Source: Eubacteriales bacterium (GTDB lineage: Bacteria > Bacillota > Clostridia > JAQUNY01). From it: 9,156 bases of DNA. A program made the translations under genes and the position numbers. Positions 1 through 5,626 of this stretch are shown here, piece by piece (positions within the stretch are counted from its first letter, which is position 1; each line of letters begins with the position of its first letter). The notes under the pieces are model-generated. The model did no database searches. It saw only the letters and a list, made by a program, of their open reading frames with translations, and had not been told where the DNA came from. The stretch covers positions 1-9,156 of the forward strand of contig JAQUNY010000054.1 of the NCBI GenBank assembly GCA_028717405.1, written 5' to 3'.

Positions 1-96
1 GAGCCGTCATTCCTGATGGTTATTACAGGAACTGAATACGCCTTTCAATTGAAAAACGGAGTGGTGGTTGTTCCGATTGGATGTTTAAGAAATTGA
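1..96 (+). CDS. C-terminal end of a probable ATPase/DUF4143-family protein (5' end outside window)
   Basis: The frame is open from base 1 to a TGA at 94-96 and gives 31 residues. The segment ITGTEYAF followed by a hydrophobic strand and the ending VVVVPIGCLRN resembles the extreme C-terminus of AAA_14/DUF4143 ATPases, where a strand about an ITG-type core is followed by a 'DGVxVVPIGCL' tail. That is recall of the family; only the tail is visible, so neither Walker motif can be checked. It is transcribed toward repeat copy 1, which begins about 40 bases after the stop. No terminator is visible between them. It would be the third ATPase of this type in the window. Confidence 0.6.
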   Translation, partial: EPSFLMVITGTEYAFQLKNGVVVVPIGCLRN

Positions 97-136
97 TTGA
101 TCTATATAAACTTCCAGGAATTTAATTTTACTTCGC

Positions 137-538
137 CAAATGCTTTATTTCACGTGCTTTTACAGTATTCTGATACATGTACCAAATTCGGCTTTTCTTC
201 TTTCAAACCTCCTGTTAGAATCTAACAGGAAACGAGGGACAAATGCGCAAGTACTATTTTAAAAAATAATGAATTACATCAGGAATGTATATAAAATTGA
301 CAGGTTAATATGCAAGATGAGAGACGGAAGGGATTATATTTACTTAAACACGACAGGATGTTGATGTTTGATACCGGGTAAGCAGAGCTGAAATTTAATA
401 CTGAATAAGCAGGACGGGGGAGTGGGGGAAGTCTGTAAAGCGGGATGTCAATAAATACCGGATGGGGAATATTATAGTAATAATTGTGGCGAGAAAGACG
501 GTGATGATGTAATATAATGGAAGAGGCTAAAAGGCTCC
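137..538 (+). repeat. Interspersed repeat, copy 1 (about 400 bp)
   Basis: This stretch is homologous to 2749-3125 and 7045-7511. The block 271-433 matches 2859-3021 over 163 bases with three substitutions and no indel. Landmarks in order: a GTGCTTTTACAG start; an imperfect palindrome at 171-184; a long hairpin at 199-239 (CCTGTTAG/CTAACAGG inside TCTTTC/GAGGGA, the outer arms using G-U pairs); a conserved block ending TTTGATACCGGGTAA; an A/G-rich GGGGGAGTGGGGGAAGTC box (416-433); GATGATGTAA; and a terminal CTAAAAGGCT loop. A 23-residue open frame lies at 310-381 (MQDERRKGLYLLKHDRMLMF...). A longer frame seen in copy 2 is broken here by a one-base deletion near 265. The copy lies between two ATPase genes. 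No transposase is encoded. Function unknown. Confidence 0.85.
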
Positions 539-625
539 TGTTTATCTCTGCCCTCCATCTCTCTTCCTGCCTTGGTTGCCAGCTGCCTCCGGCATTTATT
601 TGTCTTGTTTCCTGTTCATTCGCAA

Positions 626-1801
626 TTATATAAAAAGCGGTTTTTTGCCCAGCAAAAAGTCCTCCAAACTGAGATTTGCGCTTCCGATAATCAGGGAAAG
701 GGCTTCCGGATACAGTTTCTTGAATACAAGACTCCCGCCTGTATTTTTTATTCTGCCGCTCTTGACCTCAATGGCTGTAAGTGCATTACCTTTTTTTATT
801 ACAAAGTCCACTTCAATATTACGTTCACGCCACCAATAAACTTCAAATCCTTCCTCTTTTCCCCGTGCCAGCAAATATGCGCCTACTGCGCTCTCCACAA
901 GCCTTCCGCGTTCAGTGGGATTTTCGAGTAACCGCCTTCTGTTTGAGCCATCAGCATAAGTCATAAGCGAGGTATCATACACCATAAATCTCGGTGAACT
1001 CTTTCGGGTACGGACTTGATTCCCGGAAAAATTCTGCAGGCTGGTAAGCATATTTGCCTTACCGAGAAGTTCAAGGTAGTGCGCCAAAGTAACAGTGTTT
1101 CCTGAATCCTGCAGCTGACCGAGCATTTTGGTGAAAGATAATTCCTGTGCGCTATATCCTGCACCCAGCATGAAAAGCGACCGCAAAAGGGCAGGCTTTC
1201 TGATTTCCTCCATCATCAAAACGTCCTGTGATATCGTAGGTTCTACAATTGAAGTTCCCATATATCGCGCCCAACGGTTTTCATCTCTGATAAGTGAAGC
1301 TGCTCCCGGATAACCGCCAAAAAAAATGAAATCATCAAGGTTGTATCCGAAAGCCTCGCTACATTCTGCATAGTTCCAGTGAGGAGAGTATAAAATTTCA
1401 AACCTTCCCATTAAAGACTCTGTAAGCCCCTTTTGCAGCAACAGCGGAGAAGAGCCCGACAGTAGCACTTTCAGGGGTACGTTTAGTCGGCTGTCCTCAT
1501 CCCAAAGGAGTTTTATGATTGAGGACCATTTGTCGATTTTCTGTATTTCATCAATAACAAGAATTGCTGCGTTTTTTTTTGCCAGGGCGCGCGCCTGTTC
1601 CCATTCATTTCGGATCCACTCTGCAGATACAAGAGCAGGATCGTCCGCGCTTACAAAGTGTCGCGGCGCCTTAATTTGCTCGAGAGCTTGAAGAACAGCT
1701 GTTGTTTTTCCTGTTTGCCTTGGCCCAACAACAATTTGAATAAACTTTCTTGGTTCATTAAATCTTTCTATAAGCTGTAAAACCAATTCTCTTCTGTACA
1801 T
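626..1801 (-). CDS. AAA-family ATPase with DUF4143 C-terminal domain
   Basis: About 391 residues, near the usual family length. The ATPase domain carries Walker A GPRQTGKTT close to the N-terminus (about residues 26-34), Walker B ILVIDE (about 80-85) and an LLSGSS sensor-like strand (about 113-118). The C-terminal third contains EVDFVIKKG followed by AIEVKSGR, the D...ExK pattern of a PD-(D/E)XK-like fold typical of DUF4143. Biochemical roles of these proteins are poorly known; a nuclease or DNA-linked function is inference. I chose ATG 1801-1799 (MYRRELV) because AGAGG lies five bases upstream. An in-frame GTG at 1807 overlaps that ribosome binding site and is less likely. The gene is monocistronic and convergent with repeat copy 1; only a weak, T-less hairpin lies downstream (about 575-595). 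No frameshift or missing motif is seen. Confidence 0.93.
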   Translation of the reverse strand: MYRRELVLQLIERFNEPRKFIQIVVGPRQTGKTTAVLQALEQIKAPRHFVSADDPALVSAEWIRNEWEQARALAKKNAAILVIDEIQKIDKWSSIIKLLWDEDSRLNVPLKVLLSGSSPLLLQKGLTESLMGRFEILYSPHWNYAECSEAFGYNLDDFIFFGGYPGAASLIRDENRWARYMGTSIVEPTISQDVLMMEEIRKPALLRSLFMLGAGYSAQELSFTKMLGQLQDSGNTVTLAHYLELLGKANMLTSLQNFSGNQVRTRKSSPRFMVYDTSLMTYADGSNRRRLLENPTERGRLVESAVGAYLLARGKEEGFEVYWWRERNIEVDFVIKKGNALTAIEVKSGRIKNTGGSLVFKKLYPEALSLIIGSANLSLEDFLLGKKPLFI

Positions 1802-1816
1802 ATGCACCTCTTTGCA

Positions 1817-1846
1817 AATTACTCAATACGTTTTACTAATTACTCA
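1817..1846 (-). promoter_or_regulatory. Direct repeat TGAGTAATT, possible operator for the ATPase gene
   Basis: AATTACTCA occurs at 1817-1825 and again at 1838-1846 on the + strand, so TGAGTAATT is repeated on the gene strand with a 21-base period, two helical turns. The upstream repeat overlaps the -10 box and the downstream one lies in the leader just ahead of the ribosome binding site. A third related AGTAAA lies between them. The placement fits a repressor or autoregulatory site, but the binding protein is unknown. Confidence 0.35.
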
Positions 1847-1874
1847 TTATACATAAGAATGCTTATATTTTCAA
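1846..1874 (-). promoter_or_regulatory. Sigma-70/SigA-type promoter of the minus-strand ATPase
   Basis: On the minus strand TTGAAA (1874-1869) is followed after 17 bases by TATAAT (1851-1846), with TG directly before the -10 box. The spacer contains ATAAG-CATT-CTTAT, an inverted repeat that could be an operator. The predicted start of transcription leaves a leader of about 40 bases ahead of the ATG at 1801. Confidence 0.7.
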
Positions 1875-1897
1875 TCCCTTAACAACTAAAACAATGA

Positions 1898-2047
1898 TTA
1901 TTTTTCTGCCGCCTTGATGAACTATCCCTGTTCGGTTTTGCTTAAATTCACAAAGTAATTGTTCCAACCGTAAACCCTGACCTGAAGGTTGGCATATTCT
2001 TCAGGATGTTCCTGCGCTTCTATCAATATCCCGGCGTCAAGAATATT
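1898..2047 (-). pseudogene. C-terminal remnant of a glycyl radical enzyme (formate acetyltransferase-like family)
   Basis: Reading the minus strand gives FNILDAGILIEAQEHPEEYANL, then LQVRVYGWNNYFVNLSKTEQ, a TAG stop (1924-1922), then FIKAAEK and TAA at 1900-1898. The order 'QFN...L.AQ.HPE.Y..L.VRV.G(W/Y)...F..LS..EQ.EFI' is the C-terminal signature of glycyl radical enzymes; the glycine that carries the radical is the G of RVYGW. The gene is clearly dead: about 46 codons of some 700-800 remain, TAG replaces an acidic codon near the end, and TGA interrupts it at about 2050. Upstream, the frame AIVVQYD suggests a frameshift. The subtype (pyruvate formate-lyase, hydroxyproline or diol dehydratase) cannot be told from the tail. 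Confidence 0.72.
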
Positions 2048-2116
2048 AAATCATACTGGACGACAATCGCGTCGACGCAAGCGAAGCCGCAGATGAATCC
2101 GCATCAACTCAGTAAA

Positions 2117-2178
2117 AGCCATAAGCAGGCAAAGACAGCCATGGCTGCTTTATCTGCTTATGGCTGTCTTTGCCTGCT
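2117..2178 (-). terminator. Terminator-like nested inverted repeats
   Basis: A perfect 19-base inverted repeat (AGCAGGCAAAGACAGCCAT at 2124-2142, complement at 2160-2178) overlaps a second perfect 12-base pair (AGCCATAAGCAG at 2117-2128, complement at 2154-2165). They share bases, so only one can form at a time. On the minus strand the 12-base stem is followed directly by TTTT, as in an intrinsic terminator, and it lies about 55 bases past the stop of the solute-binding remnant. Termination of that old operon is the simplest reading. Confidence 0.5.
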
Positions 2179-2233
2179 CTCTCATAATAAGTCATATAGT
2201 TTTTCAATAATTCAATGTGCTCACACAGCTTCC

Positions 2234-2749
2234 TTACCTTCTCATCGCGTCATCAATAATGGCCTTCACTTCACTGCTGATAGCTTCAATTGCGGAATAA
2301 GCTGTGACAGAGTTGTCTGCACCAATCTGTCCAAAAACTTTAATACCTATTAGAGTATTAGCCGCAGGAAAATGATCGATATATTCATCTTTGACCTTGT
2401 CTTTGCTGGTAAAAATCCTGATATAGTTTTCTACATCTTCCGGATATTGATGAATTATTGCTGTCCCCCTGATCATATCTTCATATGTAACATATTTATC
2501 TCTCGCCTCATCCCATAATAACTGCCATTGTACGAAGGCGCCAAGTACAGCTTCAGGTTCCTTCAGATTTGACGGAAAAGCAAAGTAATGCTGAGATGAA
2601 GTTTTATACATGTACGTGTTGCCGTCATTATCAGGCCCGGCCGGCATTTCTTCAAACCTGATGCCGGTTATCCCAGCCGCCTTCCATGTAATTCCTTCCT
2701 ACACCGCACCTATTTGCATTGCTACTGTGCCATTACGAAAATATTTGTC
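2234..2749 (-). pseudogene. C-terminal remnant of a carbohydrate ABC transporter solute-binding protein
   Basis: From 2749 the minus strand reads TDKYFRNGTVAMQIGAV, a TAG stop (2701-2699), then EGITWKAAGITGIRFEEMP, GPDNDGNTYMYKTSSQHYFA and LKEPEAVLGAFVQWQ, ending KAIIDDAMRR-TAA. 'F.NG.VAM', a 'P.GP.G......' segment and a late 'K.PEAVL' helix are typical of family 1 (CUT1-type) extracellular sugar-binding proteins. The N-terminus, including any lipoprotein signal, is missing: homology stops exactly where repeat copy 2 begins. An open stretch of 137 codons (2647-2234) remains after the stop, but its ATG lies inside the domain. Substrate unknown. A terminator-like structure follows. Confidence 0.72.
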
Positions 2750-3125
2750 AGTATTCTGATACATGTATCAAATTCGGGCTTTTCTTCCCTCAAGCCTTCC
2801 GTTAGAATTTTACAGGAAGTGAGGGATAAATGCGTAATAACTATTTCAGGAAATTGATGAATTACATCAGGAATGTATATAAAATTGACAGGTTAATATG
2901 CAAGATGAAAGACGGAAGGGATTATATTTACTTAAACACGACAGGATGTTGATTTTTGATACCGGGTAAGCAGAGCTGAAATTTAATACTGAATAAGCAG
3001 GACGGGGGAATGGGGGAAGTCCACGGTTATACATAACAATAAATACCAAACAGGAAATATTGTGGCAATATTCATAGCGTAAATGGCGATGATGATGTAA
3101 AATGATGCCAGGTGCTAAATTGCTG
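2749..3125 (+). repeat. Interspersed repeat, copy 2 (about 375 bp)
   Basis: Homologous to copies 1 and 3. It lacks the first 20-odd bases and starts at CAGTATTCTGATAC, directly at the break in the solute-binding gene. It has a perfect 14-base palindrome TGATACATGTATCA (2757-2770) and a second hairpin at 2786-2826 whose outer arms are TCCCTC/GAGGGA and inner arms CTTCC/GGAAG. Two overlapping short frames are open: 2830-2952 (40 codons, MRNNYFRKLMNYIRN..., preceded by GGAAGTGAGGGA) and 2898-2969 (23 codons, ending KHDRMLIFDTG). Past 3021 it diverges from copy 1 but keeps AATAAATACC, GATGATGTAAAAT and the CTAAATTGCT end. It lies about 210 bases upstream of the DUF4832 gene. Confidence 0.85.
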
Positions 3126-3220
3126 GTACTGTATGTACCGACAGTTATTCTGGATCTTATTTTTTTACCATAGACATTCCTGTTTGTATGATAAATTTTG
3201 TTCTTTTCCATATAAAAAAG

Positions 3221-3264
3221 TAACATGAATGTTTTAAACTAACAACTAACATGAATTATTTTAA
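3221..3264 (+). promoter_or_regulatory. Direct repeat TAACATGAAT, possible activator site
   Basis: TAACATGAAT occurs at 3221-3230 and 3247-3256, both followed after a few bases by TTTTAA, a 26-base period. The downstream unit abuts or overlaps the weak -35 region of the promoter at 3283-3288. Two direct half-sites beside a poor -35 box are what one expects of an AraC-type or similar activator for a sugar gene. No such regulator is encoded in the window. Confidence 0.4.
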
Positions 3265-3288
3265 TAGTCCAAATTAATAATGTATAAT
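3260..3288 (+). promoter_or_regulatory. Promoter of the DUF4832 gene
   Basis: TATAAT lies at 3283-3288 directly after TG. The -35 position 17 bases upstream (3260-3265, TTTAAT) is a poor match to TTGACA. The leader to the ATG at 3335 is about 40 bases and contains AAGGGG (3322-3327) seven bases before the start. A weak -35 with adjacent direct repeats suggests activated expression. Confidence 0.5.
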
Positions 3289-3334
3289 AAAACAATCAGT
3301 AAGAAATGACCAAAACGAAGTAAGGGGCAGGAAA

Positions 3335-4696
3335 ATGTCAATAGAAGAGAATAGAGTTACAAAAACCTTTGCTTATAGGCAGGAAGAAGCTCAGAATCCT
3401 TTTATGGGATTTACCAGCTTTCAGCATTTTCGAGGTGACCCGTTGTATACGGACATTATCGTGAAACCGGAGAATAATTCAACGGAGACGGAAGGCTCGG
3501 AATGTTATCCTGTTCCGCCACAGGAAACTCATAGAGGAAGAGAACAGGGATTTTATCCTGATACGACCATTTCATATATTCGCTTTTTGTGGAAGGAATT
3601 TGAACCAGTTCAGGGACAGTATAATTATTTTTTTATTGAAGATATTTTAAATAAGGCTCGTGCCAAAGACCAGACGGTGATGTTTCGGATGATGCCTCAC
3701 AGCACCAGAGAGACAGACGATGTGCCGGATTGGTTAAAAACTATCATTCCTTGTCCGGCAAGACTGAGTGGAGTAAGAGAGAAAAGTTCTCCCACAGATC
3801 CTAAATTTTTGGAATTGTTTGGCTTGGCAGTTAGAAAAATTGGAGAACGATTTGACAAGGATCCTGTTTTAGAGTACATGGATATTTCACTTCCCGGTGC
3901 GTGGGGAGAAGGTTCTCATAGAGGAGATTATGATGAGGCTGATTTAAAACGTTTGGTGGATAATTATACTATTTACTTTCCGAATACACAGCTTATCGGG
4001 CAAAGTTGTTCTCCGGAAATGTTGGCTTATGCAAATGAAACCAGAGATGTAGCATGGAGAGCGGACGGTGTAGGAAATCCGCTGCATATGAATGAGTTAT
4101 ATCCGGCAAGATTTGAAGTTATTCCATCAGATTTGTGGGAAAAAGCTCCTATCACCATTGAAAGCTATTGGTGGCTATGCGAGTGGAAGCGCAAAGGATG
4201 GGATGTGGATAAAATTATTGCGTCCACCCTTGACTGGCATATCAGTAGTGTGAATGTTAAAAATTTCCCTATTCCATATGAGTGGGAAGATAAGATAAAA
4301 GGCTGGATTAATAAAATGGGATACCATATCATGCCTGTCAGCGTTTCTTATCCGGAAGCAATTGGCGCGGGGGAAACGATTATCATGGACTTATGCATGG
4401 AAAATTGTGGCGTAGCACCTATTTATCACAACATTCCATTTTGCATAAGATTGTTCGGTCGGGGAGACAGTTATGTGTTTCCTACAGATATCAGGATAAA
4501 AGAGTGGTTGCCCGGAAAGCACGAACACAGGGTAGAAGTGGTACTTCCGCAGGAGATTCCCGCCGGAGAATATCATCTGGAAATCGGAATCTACAATGAA
4601 AAGTCACCTCTGATTTACTTCTGCACGGAAGCAGAGCGCAACGGCAATTTCTATAGAATTGGTAAATTGTCAGTGGAATCAATCAACGATCAATAG
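3335..4696 (+). CDS. DUF4832-type predicted glycoside hydrolase (TIM-barrel-like)
   Basis: 453 residues with a strong ribosome binding site (AAGGGG, seven bases). No signal peptide or membrane segment is seen, so it is probably cytoplasmic. The N-terminal half has NPFMGF (21-26), YIRFLWKEFEPVQGQYNYFF (81-100), an FRMMPH strand (about 117-122), VPDWL and the strand YMDISLPGAWGEG (181-193), typical of the DUF4874/DUF4832 architecture with a clan GH-A-like barrel. ITIESYWW follows at 274-281. The C-terminal beta domain has NCGVAPIY (377-384) and WLPG, as in DUF4832. By analogy with GH-A enzymes E192 and E276 could be the catalytic pair; this is inference. The substrate is unknown. A GH127-like fragment follows, so it was probably part of a plant-glycan gene cluster. 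Confidence 0.82.
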   Translation: MSIEENRVTKTFAYRQEEAQNPFMGFTSFQHFRGDPLYTDIIVKPENNSTETEGSECYPVPPQETHRGREQGFYPDTTISYIRFLWKEFEPVQGQYNYFFIEDILNKARAKDQTVMFRMMPHSTRETDDVPDWLKTIIPCPARLSGVREKSSPTDPKFLELFGLAVRKIGERFDKDPVLEYMDISLPGAWGEGSHRGDYDEADLKRLVDNYTIYFPNTQLIGQSCSPEMLAYANETRDVAWRADGVGNPLHMNELYPARFEVIPSDLWEKAPITIESYWWLCEWKRKGWDVDKIIASTLDWHISSVNVKNFPIPYEWEDKIKGWINKMGYHIMPVSVSYPEAIGAGETIIMDLCMENCGVAPIYHNIPFCIRLFGRGDSYVFPTDIRIKEWLPGKHEHRVEVVLPQEIPAGEYHLEIGIYNEKSPLIYFCTEAERNGNFYRIGKLSVESINDQ

Positions 4697-4752
4697 AAAT
4701 GATGAGAAGGGGGAGCTTTTTTGGTGATTGAGGAAAAAGAGACGAGGTAAGT

Positions 4753-5271
4753 ATGGGAATACCGGAGTGGAGCACAAACACTAAGGTGAAATGTGGAGAA
4801 GAAGTATATTCTGCAACAGCAGGAGAGTATTTCGTTTTAAATCTGCCGGATGGCAATTCCGTGATCCGTATGATGTTTGATATGACACCAGGAATCATGG
4901 ATTTTACAGGTAAATATGTGGATTTGCCGGATTCTGATTATCATATCAGGCGCAGATGTGATGGGCTAAATGGTCCTTGTGGCCGCAGCAGTATGGTACC
5001 CGGTCCTATGAGTACCGTTCGACGAGGGGCATTGCTGTATGCGCGTTCCAAACGGATCGGCTCTGCTGAGGAGGAAATGTTCTCCGGAAAAACTGTTTAC
5101 GGTCAAGGTTACCAGTGTAAGGCAGAGGTTCGTTGGCATGAGCGTATGCTGAATTGTTGTGAATTTACCTTTGAGAAGGGCCAGGAAAGCTTCAGCTACC
5201 TGATGTGTGATTTTGCATCTGCAGCAAATCGGGAGTTGGAGGATGCAAGGTATTTTACAGTATTTGTGTAG
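4753..5271 (+). pseudogene. C-terminal fragment of a GH127/DUF1680-like (beta-L-arabinofuranosidase-like) protein
   Basis: 172 residues from ATG 4753. The opening GIPEWSTNTKVKCGEE followed by AGEYFVLNLPDGNSVIRMMF matches the 'RIPxWS..t.v..NG.....G.Y' beta-sandwich that follows the (alpha/alpha)6 barrel in DUF1680 proteins. RRGALLYARSK and the ending CDFASAANRELEDARYFTVFV fit the later strands. The catalytic barrel, roughly the first two thirds of a family member, is absent, so hydrolase activity is not expected. GAGG lies five bases before ATG 4753, so the fragment may still be translated. Upstream, GTG 4724 behind AAGGGGGAG opens an eight-residue frame (VIEEKETR, stop at 4748-4750), which could be the old gene start left by an internal deletion. 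Same strand as the DUF4832 gene, 56 bases after it. Confidence 0.62.
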
Positions 5272-5292
5272 ATGGAGAATTAAGTGTATCAA

Positions 5293-5350
5293 AGCAAAAA
5301 GGGGAGTGGGGGAAGTCTATTATGAGGGATGTTAATAAATGCCAAAAGGG
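5293..5350 (+). repeat. Interspersed repeat, copy 4 (internal fragment)
   Basis: GCAAAAAGGGGAGTGGGGG and AAGTCTATTATGAGGGATG then TTAATAAATGCCAAA match copy 3 at 7381-7434 and the same box in copies 1 and 2. Neither end of the element is present: homology stops on the left about 20 bases after the GH127-like stop codon and on the right just before the terminator. It is on the same strand as the other copies. It is either an old truncated copy or a conserved core that can occur alone. Confidence 0.7.
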
Positions 5351-5370
5351 AAAAGTCCAAACCGATGAAG

Positions 5371-5400
5371 AAGGTGTCAATTATTTGACGCCTTTTCTCT
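5371..5400 (+). terminator. Rho-independent terminator
   Basis: AAGGTGTCAA (5371-5380) and TTGACGCCTT (5385-5394) form a ten-pair stem with one G-U pair and a TTAT loop, followed by TTTTCTCTT. It lies about 100 bases downstream of the GH127-like fragment, so it ends the DUF4832 transcript. It overlaps the end of an older transposase remnant on the other strand. Confidence 0.75.
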
Positions 5401-5488
5401 TAATAAAGCGATAATCCTGCTCGAGTATATTGTTGAGATATTGTACCTGGCGGAAATATAGTGGAAGCAGTATTGTGGTTAATATATT
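5381..5488 (-). pseudogene. Remnant of an IS6-family-type transposase
   Basis: The minus strand encodes 35 residues: NILTTILLPLYFR, then QVQYLNNILEQDYRFIKRK, then GVK and TAA (5383-5381). 'YLNN(I/R)(I/V/L)EQDHRFIKRR' is a hallmark segment just before the C-terminal part of IS6/IS26/IS240-type DDE transposases, where the E is the last catalytic acid. Residues on both sides no longer match, stops close both ends, and the IS terminal repeats are not visible. A dead fossil. Confidence 0.7.
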
Positions 5489-5566
5489 TTACAAATCGAT
5501 ATTATATACATGAATGTCAAACAATATTAAATAAAATAGAGTTTTATACATACAAGTCATAAAATA

Positions 5567-5594
5567 TTGACAAATTGTCACTTCAATATATAAT
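5567..5594 (+). promoter_or_regulatory. Near-consensus promoter with palindromic operator candidate for the second ATPase
   Basis: TTGACA (5567-5572), 16 bases, then TATAAT (5589-5594). The 13-base palindrome TGACAAATTGTCA (5568-5580) overlaps the -35 box, a usual place for a repressor site. Transcription should start near 5601, which bears on the choice of start codon for the gene that follows. Confidence 0.75.
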
Positions 5595-5626
5595 AGAAAT
5601 ATATATTGATGAAGAAGGTGATATCA

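Noticed and set aside
545..625. Terminator after the minus-strand ATPase
   Set aside because: Only a six-pair stem TGCCGG/CTGGCA with a G-U pair is present and no T-run follows it.
572..931. Plus-strand frame of 119 codons
   Set aside because: It lies antisense to the well-supported ATPase C-terminus and has no recognisable domain or ribosome binding site.
2006..2353. Plus-strand frame of 115 codons
   Set aside because: It crosses the inverted repeats and is antisense to two recognisable protein remnants; composition is unlike a protein.
2867..3226. Minus-strand frame of 119 codons across repeat copy 2
   Set aside because: It runs from unique promoter DNA into the repeat antisense to the conserved frames, has no family signature, and the sequence past 3021 is not kept in copy 1.
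4966..5292. Minus-strand frame of 108 codons
   Set aside because: Shadow of the GH127-like fragment, with no start signal.
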